From: Thinopyrum elongatum
Taxonomy: Eukaryota; Streptophyta; Magnoliopsida; Poales; Poaceae
NCBI GenBank assembly: GCA_011799875.1
Contig: CM022303.1
Coordinates: forward strand, 548,779,368-548,843,367
Length of the DNA: 64,000 nucleotides
Reading direction: 5' to 3'
Shown: positions 45,303 through 57,198 of the stretch, one piece after another
Numbering within the stretch: the first letter of the stretch is position 1
Layout of the letters: every line of letters starts with the position of its first letter
The notes under the pieces: model-generated
Databases searched by the model: none
What the model was told of the DNA's origin: nothing
What the model saw: only the letters and a program-made list of their open reading frames with translations
Program-made: the position numbers and the translations under genes

Positions 45303-46298
45303 AGACCTTTTTCTGGCGCCGTTGCTGGGGAACATAGCTATAATTGCTGAGTCACTTGGGATTTATATCTGTTGATCACTATGAAGAATTTGAAAGATCC
45401 AAGAACCAAGATTTTCCCCTCTACTACGAGGGGAGGTAAGGAACTGCCATCACACTCTGCACTTGATTCACCTTCTGTTTTGAGTGAGCTTGCGACACCT
45501 ACACCTGCTATTAATTCTGATATGTCGCAAGTAATTGATGATGCTACTTCTGCTATGCATGATGCTTATGATGATACTACTACCTTGCTTGATAATACTG
45601 TGCCACTGGGTGAATTTCTTGATGAACAACTTGCTAGAGATAAAGATATTGAGAATGCTGAAACTGATGATATTTCTGAAACTGAAAACTTTGAAACACC
45701 CATTAGACCTAGCACTCCTAGATATGAATTGCCTGTTATACCTGAGGGTTATGTTATGGATGGAGAGGTAGCTAGGGACTTTCTTGCTTGTAAGGATAGA
45801 GAGGATCTTAAGAAATTACTAGTCAAGTTGAAAGAAAAATCTTTGAATGCTAGAATGCAATATGATCCCAAGTTTGCTACTTCACCTATCTTTGTTACCG
45901 ATAAGGATTATGAATTCTCTGTTCATCCTGAGTTAATTACTTTGGTTAAATCTGATCCTTTCAATGGTTATGAATCTGAAACTGTTGTGGCACATCTTAC
46001 TAAATTAAATGATATAGCCACCCTGTTTGCTCATGAGAAAAAAATTCGCTATTACTATATTCTTAAGTTGTTTCCTTTCTCATTAAAGGGTGATGCTAAG
46101 ATATGGTTTAATTCTCTTTCTCCTGGTTGCGTGCGTAGTCCCCAGGATATGATTTACTACTTCTCTGAAAAATATTTTCCTGCTCACAAGAAACAAGCTG
46201 CTTTAAAGGAAATATTTAACTTTGTGCAAATTGAAGAAGAGAGTCTCCCACAAGCTTGGGGGAGGCTTCTCCAATTACTTAATGCTTTGCCTGATCAT

Positions 46299-47888
46299 TG
46301 ATACGTCTCCAACGTATCTATAATTTTTTATTGTTCCATGCTATTATATTATCTGTTTTGGATGTTTTATATGCATTAATATGCTATTTTATATTATTTT
46401 TGGGACTAACCTATTAACCTAGAGCCCAGTGCCAGTTTCTGTTTTTTCCTTGTTTTTTAGCTTCGTGGGAAAGGAATACCAAATGGAGTCCAAACGGAAT
46501 AAAACCTTCGCGATGTTTTTTCTTGGACCAGAAGACACCCAGGAGACTTGGAGATGAAGTCGGAGGAGCCACGAGGCGACCACAAGGGTGGAGGGCGCGC
46601 CCAGGGGGGGTAGGGCGCGCCGCCCTGCCTTGTGGGCCCCTCGTGACTCCCCTGACCTAATTCTTTCGCCTATATATTCACATATGTTCCCAAACCACCA
46701 GAAGCATCCACAAAAAGACTTTTCCACCGCCGCAACCTTCTGTACCCATGAGATCCCATCTAGGGACCTTTTCCGGCACCCTGCCGGAGGGGGATTCGAT
46801 CACGGAGGGCTTCTACATCAACTCTATTGCCCTTTCGATGAAGCGTGAGTAGTTTACCTCAGACCTACGGGTCCATAGCTAGTAGCTAGATGGCTTCTTC
46901 TCTCTCTTTGATTCTCAATACCATGTTCTCCTCGTTGTTCTTGGAGATCTATCCGATGTAATATTCTTTTGCGGTGTGTTTGTCGAGATCCGATGAATTG
47001 TGGATTTATGATCAGCTTATCTATGAATATTATTTGAATCTTCTCTGAATTCTTATATGCATGATTTGATATCTTTGTAATTCTCTTCGAATTATCGGTT
47101 TGGTTTGGCCAACTAGATTGGTTTTTCTTGCAATGGGAGAAGTGCTTAGCTTTGGGTTCAATCTTGCGGTGTCCTTTCCCAGTGACAGTAGGGGTAGCAA
47201 GGCACGTATTGTATTGTTGCCATCGAGGATAAAAAGATGGGGTTTACATCATATTTCTTGAGTTTATTCCTCTACATCATGTCATCTTACTTAATGCGTT
47301 ACTCTGTTCTTCATGAACTTAATACTCTAGATGCAGGCAGGAGTCGGTCGATGTGTGGAGTAATAGTAGTAGATGCAGAATCGTTTCGGTCTACTTGACA
47401 CGGACGTGATGCCTATATTTCATAATCATTGCCTTGGACATCGTCATAACTTTGCGCTTTTCTATCAATTGCTCGACAGTAATTTGTTCACCCACCGTAT
47501 TATTTGCTATCTTGAGAGAAGCCTCTAGTGAAACCTATGGCCCCCGGGTCTATTTTCCATCATATTACTTTCCGATCTACTATTTTGCAATCTTTTATTT
47601 TCAGATCTATAAACCAAAAAACCCAAAAATATTTACTTTATCTTTTGTTTAGTTTTATTTATCTCTATCAGATCTCACTTTTGCAAGTAACCGTGAAGGG
47701 ATTGACAACCCCTTTATCGCGTTGGATGCAAGTTGTTTGATTGTTTGTGTAGGTGCTAGGTGATTTGTGCGTTGTCTCCTACTGGATTGATACCTTGGTT
47801 CTCTAACTGAGGGAAATACTTATCTCTACTTTGCTGCATCACCATTTCCTCTTCAAGGGAAAAACCAACACAAGCTCAAGAAGTAGTA
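46299..47888 (+). repeat. 5' LTR of element D (1,590 bp)
   Basis: Starts TGATACGTCTCCAACG and ends AGAAGTAGTA, where the expected final CA has become TA. It contains the 45 bp (about 47466-47510) that the 3' LTR has lost. Confidence 0.92.
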
Positions 47889-48136
47889 GGAAGAATTTCT
47901 GGCGCTGTTGCCGGGGAGATCTACGCCAAGTCAAGACATACCAAGTACCCATCATAAAACTCTCATCTCTTGCATTACATTATTCGCCATTTGCCTCTCG
48001 TTTTCCTCTCCCCCACTTCTAAAATGATTTTCGAAAAGATTCGCCTTTTATTCGCCCTTCTTCTGTTCGTCTTTTTCATTTCCTTTTTGTTTGCTCGTGT
48101 GTTGGATTGCTTGCCACGTCTTTACCGTCTTTCACT

Positions 48137-48681
48137 ATGACTAGCACTTTTACCCCTCCTTTGTCTCCTAACTTTGAAGTTCTTCACTTCAAACAAAGGC
48201 AAGGAGAAAATTTAAAGGATGCTTGGTATAGAATGATAGATTCTTATCGTAACTGCACTATAGAGGGGGATTTTAAGATTTTGCTTCATAATTTTTATGT
48301 TGGACTAACCATGTCCCATAGGCAACTTTTGGATTTCGCTGCTAAAGGGAATTTTATTGAAATTGATCCCAATATTGCTTACGAGATAATAGAAGGAGTG
48401 GTGGGAATTTCACCCTCACAGAAGGGATTACATCACACCCAAGAGGGAACACAAGTTTTTGATAAACTATGTGAAGTACAAATTTTTTTGCAAAAATCCC
48501 TTGAACCCCTCAAAAATGTTAGTGAAACCTCCACCGCATGAATATGTTGATCACTCTTTGCAATAAGCGGTTGGATGCTCTAGATCTAAAGATTTCCGAA
48601 TATGAGGAGAAACGCAAAGAACCTCCCGGATTTGAGCATAATTCCATTAAAAAGATAAAAACCAAAGATGACAATACCTAG
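48137..48681 (+). pseudogene. Gag-like frame of element D, with a frame break
   Basis: From ATG at 48137 the frame runs to a stop at 48541. It contains a Ty3-type gag segment (QGENLKDAWYRMIDSY, then YVGLTMSHRQLLDFAAKGNF). A second frame starts at 48538, overlapping by four bases (ATGA), and runs to 48681, ending KTKDDNT as element B's gag does. The overlap could be a shift mutation or a reinitiation point. No protease or polymerase follows. Confidence 0.6.
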
Positions 48682-49565
48682 ATCTATTTGTGTTTTTATG
48701 CCCAGCTAAGGGCGTTAAACAATAGCGCTTGTTGGGAGGCAACCCAATTTTATTTTTGTTTTTGCTTTTTGTTCCTGTTTTGCTTTGAATAATTCATCTA
48801 GCCTCTGTTTAGATGTGGTTTTGTGTTTTAATTAGTGTTTGTGCCAAGTAAAACCTTTGGGATGGCTTACGGTGATAGTTGATTTGATCTTGCTGAAAAA
48901 CAGAAACTTTTGTGTCCAGTAACAGAATTTTAATAATTCACTGGAGCATTGAAAAACCCTGAATTGTTTATAAGAGATTTATATACACATTTCCTATGTT
49001 TTCCTAATTTTTCAGAATTTTTGGAGTTACAGAAGTATTAGAACAATTCAGATCTTCGCAGACTGTTCTGTTTTTGACAGATTCTGTTTTCTTTGTGTTG
49101 TTTGCTTATTTTGATGAATCTATGGGTAGTATCGGGGGGTATGAACCATGGATAAGTTGGAATACAGTAGATATTACACCAATATAAATAAAGAATGAGT
49201 TCACAACAGTACCAAAAGTGGTGATTTATTTTCTTATACTAACGGAGCTTATGAGATTTTCTGTTGAGTTTTGTGTTGTGAAGTTTTCAAGTTTTGGGTA
49301 AGGATTTGATGGACTATGGAATAAGGAGTGGCAGGAGCCTAAGCTTGGGGATTACCAAGGCACCCCAAGGTAATATTCAAGTACAACCAAGAGCCTAAGC
49401 TTGGGGATGCCCCGGAAGGCATCCCCTCTTCCGTCTTCGTCTATCGGTAACTTTACTTGAGGCTATATTTTTATTCACCACATGATATGTGTTTTGCTTG
49501 GAGCGTCTTGTATGATTTGAGTCTTTGATTTTTAGTTTGCCACAATCATCCTTGCTGTACACACC
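48682..49565 (+). other. Non-coding internal region of element D, left of the 4.2-kb insertion
   Basis: It holds the conserved GCGCTTGTTGGGAGGCAACC block at about 48727. Two polypurine-like TAAGCTTGGGGAT copies lie at about 49340-49410, with a small hairpin (GGGGATGCC / GGCATCCCC). No coding frame is seen. Confidence 0.7.
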
Positions 49566-51202
49566 TGTAACACCTCTGTGTAATAGCTACTGTGATCAAC
49601 TGCTAATAGTGCCAAGTCTTCTCATTTGCAGTGCCTAGTCATAGTGGTTAATAAAAACAATTCAAACTCTATTCTGAAAATCAACTCAAATTCAAAAGTG
49701 CAAAATAAATTTGCTCAAACACTATTGGAAAAATGTTCCTTAAATAGAAAATATTCCAGAAGCACTCATAAAAATATAAACAATGAAGTTGGAGTTAGCT
49801 AAATGACTCAAACCACATGAAACAACACCAAAACAACATTATTTAATTCATTTATAATTAAATTCAAATCCAAAAGAAATCCAACTTTGCCCAAACCAGT
49901 TTTTGATGAAAGCCAACATTGCACAATAATATTTGGGTCAACTCTCACATTTTATAAAAGTGCACAAGTGGCCTAACTAATTCAAAATAGAAAATAAATA
50001 AAGAAAATAGAAAAAACAGAGATAAGAAAAATGAAACGAGGCACTGTGCACTGGGCCTAAGTGCACAGTGCCCCTGGACGAGCCCACCAGGCCCATTCCT
50101 TCTCCCTCCTCCTCGTGTCGGCTGCGCCATGGCCGCGCGCGCGCGCGCCAGCTGGGCGGCGACACGCCGGCGCCCGCCGACACTACAGGAGCAGCGGAGG
50201 GGATAAGGAACTCCTCCTCCATTCCCCCTGGTCCTCCCCGACCACTCCGCCCCTCTCCCCTCGCTCTCTTCCCCCAGATCCCATCGCCGCCGCACCGCGC
50301 TCGTCTCCGCGGCCACATCCACCGCATCGCTCCGCCGACGCGTCTGTCCTCTTCGTCATGATCTTCCTCGACGTCTGGTGGTAGCAGCTGGAGCCCGAAG
50401 CCACCATAGCGCCGGAATCGCCCCGTCCCCTTCTGTTCGGTCGCCGCCGATCTTCTCCGTCGCCGGCGACGATTCTGCTGCTCCTAAGCTATCAACGGCC
50501 TTCGGCGTGCCGCTACGTAAGTTGCGCTTTCCCCCTGCTCCCTTCTCCACTCGCCAGCGTGCCGCCGTTGAGCTGCCAGCGTGGCCGTGCTCTGACCACT
50601 ACCGCATGAGCCATTGACGCGCTCCCGAGCTTCGGCAGCTCGAGCCAGTGGCGCCAACGCGCTCCTGGAGGTCCGCAGCTTCCCCCTAGCTAGTTAGCAC
50701 GCGCGAAGAGCACCGCGTAGCCGCGTTTCCGTTGAGGCCCGAACTCCGGCGCCGCCTTTGCTCGACGCCGGCGACGATTCCGACCAATGCCGGCGGAACC
50801 ACCACCACCACTAGACGCGGCGTTGAATGCTCGATCGAACCAACCCAACCTCACGTCAAATGGACCCCTGTAGCGCGAATCCGACGCACTCCGGCGAACT
50901 TCCGCCGCTGGAGAGGTCGCCGGCGCGATCTCCGGCCGCCGTGCTGACGTGGCTCGGTGGGGCCCGTCCTTAAGTCACTGACAGTGGGTCCCCCTGGCCC
51001 TAGTTGACCACGTTGACCGTGGTCAACTGTGCTGACTGGGCGCCCTGTGTCACTGACAAGCGGGCCCCACCGCCCTGTTAATTAACTAAAATGTTTTGTA
51101 AATAAAAATAAACTAAATATGCTAATTAGCCTATGACATGTGGGGCCAGATGCTAATTAACACTCTGATTAGTTTTAACTAAAATCTAATTAGTCACAGA
51201 GA

Positions 51203-51236
51203 CTGACATGTGGGTCCCACTGGACCCACATGTCAG
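51203..51236. repeat. Perfect 15-bp-arm hairpin (CTGACATGTGGGTCC)
   Basis: The arms are perfectly complementary around a 4-base loop. The equivalent in copy 1 is 35651-35684, also perfect. The CATGTGGGTCC core is a common motif in grass intergenic DNA. Confidence 0.85.
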
Positions 51237-52059
51237 GTTTGACCTGGTCAACCGCTGTTGACCTGCTGATGTCAGCATGGCATCATGCTGACATCATATA
51301 TCATTTTCTGTTAAATAAAATAATTCCATAAAATCATTTAAACTTCAAAAATTCATAACTTTTAAACCGTAGCTCAGATCGAAAAACTTAAAACATGAAA
51401 CTTGCTCAGAACAACGAGACGAATCTGATCGTGTCGTCTGTTTCTTTGTCGAAACCCCCTATGTAGAAGAACTCGTAACTCCGAACTCGATTCCGATAGA
51501 TGAATAGTGCATAGTCACCGGTAAATAAATCCCACCTTAATCCTAAAATAACTAAAAATGACTTAGACATACTTCAGGCAACCCTGCACAGCATCATAGT
51601 CGTAGCATGCCCTGTATTGCATCGTTGCTGTGTATTTACTTGTTTCCTCCCCCCTCTTCTCTCTCGGTAGACCCCGACGTCGACGTAGCTCCTGAGGCAG
51701 ACGCCGCTCTGGAGTACGACTACGTCCCCGACGACCTTGCCCTTGCCGTCGAGCAGACAGGCAAGCACCCCCCTTTTTGAGCATTCCGATATCACTCATT
51801 CTCTTCTCTCTTATGCTTGCATTAGAATCTGCTGCTGTTACTGTATCCTATATTTGCTGCATAGCCTGCTTACTTGTAACCTGCTGTTGATACTTATCTG
51901 CTATCCTAAACTGCTTAGAATGGGTTGGGTAGAGACCATCAGAGACCCCACTTATCCCGACTGCCCCGCTGGATGATCAGAAGACCCGTGCAACGGGATT
52001 GAAGACCAGGCCCCGACACCGCACGTCACTTCCCCCTTAGTTGCCGACACTACTGGGTT

Positions 52060-52290
52060 ACTATCAAGTGCTGAGGGTGATACCTCGTCAGCACTTCTGA
52101 TGATAACCTTGTAGGTTAGTTAATCGGTCGTGGTAAGCGAGGGTGGTTCCTCCTACACTACCTCCGATAACGACGTCGTCGTGCAACCTCTCAAGTGTGG
52201 ACCTCGAGGGTGATTCCTCCTTCGTTCACCTTGACGGTAACATCAGAGGGAATTCCATCGAGGGTGATTCCTCAGGGTTTCCCTTGGTGT
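52060..52290 (+). repeat. Array of four hairpins with shared apical sequence, copy 2
   Basis: CGAGGGTG(A/G)T(T/A)CCTC occurs four times (near 52072, 52138, 52205 and 52259). GAGG pairs with CCTC at each apex. Outer arms extend the stems, e.g. AAGTGCT with AGCACTT for the first, and AGGGAA with TTCCCT for the fourth. Confidence 0.7.
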
Positions 52291-53336
52291 CAGACACATG
52301 GATACTTTGGTTACGATGACTGAACACTGAACCATGATACTAAAGACGGGTCGGCCCTGAGGGGTACCCGCGCGAGCATGAATGCGAAGTGATGTGGAGT
52401 CGGGTTGACCTGAGAGGTGCCCGCGAGATAACTACGAGGCGTGGCCGGGCATTATTAGCCCTTGCCGCAAGCCCTCGAGACGGGGCGACGGGGTCACATC
52501 GATCGTGAGTCTCTGCTCATTACCGCGCGCTCGTAATCCACTAAACGGTTTGGATATTTGATCCGAGGGGCCTCTGGCCTGATAGCACTAACCATCACGT
52601 GGGCATAGTATGGGCGTTCTACGTCGTATACATCAGTCGAAGCTCTATTGACGTCAGCGAGGAGCGGCCCGCTTTGGATTGGACTGGTTAAGCCCTCGCT
52701 TGTATTAAGGGGGCTAGGTCTGCTTTCGGAGCATCCTCGCAACGTGCAGGGTTCCTAGGGCGAAGGCCCAAGACCCCTGGGGGCATAGGTTAGTCCGACG
52801 TGCTGACCTCTCTTTAGAGCCTAGGTCGGGTTGCGGCGTGTTGCTTAGCCGAGGCCGGGCATGACCTAGTAAAGTGTGTCCGGCCGTAGTTAAGCGAGCG
52901 TGGTGGGTAAGTTGGTGCACCCCTGCAAGGAAGAACTAATCTATCGATAGCCTGTCCTACGGTAACGGACACTCGGAGTTGTATCCCGATCGGTACAACT
53001 AGAACTGATGACTTGAGATGAAATGGATAGTATGGCTCTGGGATTGCTTTCTCGCAGGGAGTCGAGGAAGGATCTCTGGCTGAGGTTGATGATACTACTA
53101 CTACTTTACTTTATGCTGATCTACACTCTTCTAATGCTGCAAGACCAATGAAGATGCTGAAGATGCTAGTCTTCGATAGGACTAGGCTCTCCCCTCTATT
53201 CTGGCATTTCTGCAGCCCAGTCCACATATACAGACCTCCTTTGAAAATGTTGCATATGTAGTGTAGATCCTTGCTTGCTGAGTACTTCGGATGAGTACTC
53301 ACGTTTGCTTTATTTTCTTTTTCTCCTTATATCCAT

Positions 53337-53453
53337 ATGTCGCCGCCAGATGACGGAGTCCCTGAGTTAGTTGCCCCTGTCGATGACTATGGCTACTACT
53401 ACTACCCTCCCGGCGAGTACTGCTACGAGGAGCCGACCGACGACCAGGAGTAG
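53337..53453 (+). CDS. Conserved 38-residue Tyr/Asp-rich ORF in the 4.2-kb LTR-like element, copy 2
   Basis: Starts MSPPDDGVPELVAPVDDYGY and ends EEPTDDQE. Start, stop and length are identical to 33424-33540 in copy 1. Function and expression are unknown. Confidence 0.4.
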   Translation: MSPPDDGVPELVAPVDDYGYYYYPPGEYCYEEPTDDQE

Positions 53454-53763
53454 GATTCGGAGGGTCCTAGGCAGGGGGCCTACGCCTTTCGATCGTAGTA
53501 TTTTGCTTTGTCCCGCCTCTGTGAAGGCTTATTTCTTTTCTGTAATAGATCTATACCCAGATATCTGATGCTTCCGCTGACACTTGTATGCCATCGAGCT
53601 ATGTATTTGAGCCCTCGAGGCCCTGGCATGTAATATAAAGCTTGTATGACTTTATTTATGTTTTAGAGTTGTGTTGTGATATCTTCAAGTGAGTCCTTAG
53701 GCTTGATCATGTGCATTTGCGTGTATGATTAGTGCACGATTAAGCCGGGGTCATCACAACACC

Positions 53764-55676
53764 TTTTGAGAGGGACACACATGAATCGTGATTTATTAGA
53801 ATACTCTATGTGCTTCACTTATATCTTTTGAGCTAGGCAATTTTGCTCTAGTGCTTCACTTATATCTTTTTAGAGCATGGCGGTGGCTTTATTTTGTAGA
53901 AATTATTGAACTCTCATGCTTCACTTATATTATTTTGAGAGTCTCTAAATAGCATGGTAATTTGCTTTGGTTATGAATTTAGTCCTAATATGATAGACAT
54001 CCAAGAGGGATATAATAAAAACTTTCATATAAAGTGCATTGAATACTATGAGAAGTTTGATTCCTTATGATTGTTTTGAGATATAAAGATGGTGATATTA
54101 GAGTCATGCTAGTGAGTAATTGTGAATTGGAGAAATACTTGTGTTAAGGTTTGTGAGTCCCGTAGCATGCACGTATGGTGAACCGTTATGTAACGAAGTT
54201 GGAGCATGAGATATTTTTTGATTGTCTTCCTTATGAGTGGCGGTCGGGGACGAGCGATGGTCTTTTCCTACCAATCTATCCCCCTAGGAGCATGCGCGTA
54301 GTACTTTGTTTTGATGACTAATAGATTTTTGCAATAAGTATGTGAGTTCTTTATGACTAATGTTGAGTCCATGGATTATACGCACTCTCACCCTTCCACC
54401 TTTGCTAGCCTCTCTAGTGCCGCGCAACTTTCGCCGGTACCATACACCCACCATATACCTTCCTCAAAGCAGCCACCATACCTACCTATTATGGCATTTC
54501 CATAGCCATTCCGAGATATATTGCCATGCAACTTTCCACCGTTCCGTTTTATTATGACACGCTTCATCATTGTCATATTGCTTTGCATGATCATGTAGTT
54601 GACATCGTATTTGTGGCAAAGCCACCTTTCATAATTCTTTCATACATGTCACTCTTGATTCATTGCACATCCCGGTACACCGCCGGAGGCATTCATATAG
54701 AGTCATATTTTGTTCTAAGTATCGAGTTGTAATTCTTGAGTTGTAAGTAAATAAAAGTGTGATGATCTTCATTATTAGAGCATTGTCCCATGTGAGGAAA
54801 TAAAAAAAGAAAAAAAGAGGCCAAAGAAGCCAAGCAAAAAATAAAGAAAAAAGGGAGAAAAGAAAAAAAAAATGAGAGAAAAAGAGAGAAGGGGCAATGC
54901 TACTATCCTTTTTCCACACTTGTGCTTCAAAGTAGCACCATGATCTTCATGATAGAGAGTCTCCTATTTTGCCACTTTCATATACTAGTGGGAAATTTTC
55001 ATTATAGAACTTGGCTTGTATATTCCAACGATGGGCTTCCTCAAATTGCCCTAGGTCTTCATGAGCAAGCAAGTTGGATGCACACCCACTTAGTTTTCTT
55101 TTGAGCTTTCATACACTTATAGCTCTAGTGCATCCGTTGCATGGCAATCCCTATTCACTCACATTGATATCTATTGATGGGCATCTCCATAGCCCGTTAA
55201 TACGCCTAGTTGATGTGAGACTATCTCCTTCTTTTTTGTCTTCTCCACAACCACCATATTCTATTCCACCTATAGTGCTATGTCCATGGCTCACGCTCAT
55301 GTATTGCGTGAAAGTTGAAAAAGTTTGAGAACACAAAAAGTATGAAACAATTGCTTGGCTTGTCATCAGGGTTGTGCATGATTTGAATATTTTGTGTGAT
55401 GAAGATGGAGCATAGCCAGACTATATGATTTTGTAGGGATAAGCTTTCTTTGGCCATGTTATTTTGAGAAGACATAATTGCCTTGTTAGTATGCTTGAAG
55501 TATTATTGTTTTTATGTCAATATTAAACTTTTGTTTTGAATCTTATGGATCTGAACATTCATGCCACAATAAAGAAAATTACATGGATAAATATGTTAGG
55601 TAGCATTCCACATCAAAAATTCTGTTTTTATCATTTACCTACTAGAGGACGAGCAGGAATTAAGCTTGGGGATGCT
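53764..55676 (+). other. Non-coding internal region of element D, right of the 4.2-kb insertion
   Basis: TGCTTCACTTATAT(C/T)TTTT repeats lie at about 53810-53940, then AT-rich sequence up to the polypurine tract before the 3' LTR. An A-rich tract is at 54800-54900. Short frames here lack family resemblance. Confidence 0.7.
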
Positions 55677-57198
55677 TGATACGTCTCCAACATATCTATA
55701 ATTTTTGATTGTTCCATGCTATTATATTATCTGTTTTGGATGTTTTATATGCATTAATATGCTATTTTATATTATTTTTGGGACTAACCTATTAACCTAG
55801 AGCCCAGTGCCAGTTTCTGTTTTTTCCTTGTTTTTTAGCTTCATGGGAAAGGAATACCAAACGGAGTCCAAACGGAATAAAACCTTCGCGATGATTTTTC
55901 TTGGACCAGAAGACACCCAGGAGACTTGGAGATGAAGTTGGAGGAGCCACGAGGTGGCCACAAGGGTGGAGGGCGTGCCCCCTGCCTTGTGCCCCCCGTG
56001 ACTCCCCTGACCTAATTCTTTCGCCTATATATTCACATATGTTCCCAAACCACCAGAAGCATCCACGAAAAGACTTTTCCACCACCGCAACCTTCTGTAC
56101 CCATGAGATCCCATCTAGGGACCTTTTCCGGCACCCTGCCGGAGGGGGATTCGATCACGGAGGGCTTCTACATCAACTCTATTGCCCTTTCGATGAAGCG
56201 TGAGTAGTTTACCTCAGACCTACGGGTCCATAGCTAGTAGCTAGATGGCTTCTTCTCTCTCTTTGATTCTCAATACCATGTTCTCCTCGTTGTTCTTGGA
56301 GATCTATCCGATGTAATATTCTTTTGCGGTGTGTTTGTCGAGATCCGATGAATTGTGGATTTATGATCAGCTTATCCATGAATATTATTTTAATCTTCTC
56401 TGAATTCTTATATGCATGATTTGATATCTTTGTAATTCTCTTCGAATTATCGGTTTGGTTTGGCCAACTAGATTGGGTTTTCTTGCAATGGGAGAAGTGC
56501 TTAGCTTTGGGTTCAATCTTGCGGTGTCCTTTCCCAGTGACAGTAGGGGTAGCAAGGCACGTATTGTATTGTTGCCATCGAGGATAAAAAGATGGGGTTT
56601 ACATCATATTGCTTGAGTTTATTCCTCTACATCATGTCATCTTACTTAATGCGTTACTCTGTTCTTCATGAACTTAATACTCTAGATGCAGGCAGGAGTC
56701 GGTCGATGTGTGGAGTAATAGTAGTAGATGCAGAATCGTTTCGGTCTACTTGACACGGACGTGATGCCTATATTTCATAATCATTGCCTTGGACATCGTC
56801 ATAACTTTGCGCTTTTCTATCTTGAGAGAAGCCTCTAGTGAAACCTATGGCCCCCGGGTCTATTTTCCATCATATTACTTTCCGATCTACTATTTTGCAA
56901 TCTTTTATTTTCAGATCTATAAACCAAAAAACCCAAAAATATTTACTTTATCTTTTGTTTAGTTTTATTTATCTCTATCAGATCTCACTTTTGCAAGTAA
57001 CCGTGAAGGGATTGACAACCCCTTTATCGCGTTGGGTGCAAGTTGTTTGATTGTTTATGCAGGTGCTAGGTGATTTGTGCGTTGTCTCCTACTGGATTGA
57101 TACCTTGGTTCTCTAACTGAGGGAAATACTTATCTCTACTTTGCTGCATCACCCTTTCCTCTTCAAGGGAAAAACCAACGCAAGCTCAAGAAGTAGCA
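55677..57198 (+). repeat. 3' LTR of element D (1,522 bp)
   Basis: It is collinear with 46299-47888 but shorter. One 45-bp gap lies between short TCTAT/GCTAT matches near 56822, and another is in the GC-rich stretch near 55975. It ends AGAAGTAGCA. Confidence 0.93.

Larger units (their letters stand above)
49566..53758 (+). mobile_element. 4.2-kb LTR-like element, copy 2 (probable long solo LTR)
   Basis: Starts TGTAACACCTCTG and ends GTCATCACA, flanked by a perfect ACACC duplication (49561-49565 and 53759-53763). It is the same family as 33118-37360, in the opposite orientation, with 4,193 bp. The GC-rich block at 50040-50960 has long open frames on both strands, none convincing. A 15-bp-arm perfect hairpin is at 51203-51236 and the four-hairpin array at 52060-52290. 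The short ORF at 53337-53453 is conserved. Confidence 0.8.
46299..57198 (+). mobile_element. Element D: non-autonomous Fatima-like gypsy element inserted in the gag of C
   Basis: 5' LTR 46299-47888, 3' LTR 55677-57198, internal 47889-55676 (about 3.6 kb without the inserted 4.2-kb element). Primer site TGGCGCTGTTGCCGGGGA starts at 47900; polypurine tract AAGCTTGGGGATGC ends at about 55675. Flanks ATCAT (46294-46298) and ACCAT (57199-57203) are a target duplication with one change. It has no pol. The internal layout parallels A and B, with a gag-like frame, a conserved TTGTTGGGAGGCAACCC block, polypurine-like repeats and TGCTTCACTTATAT repeats. Confidence 0.93.
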
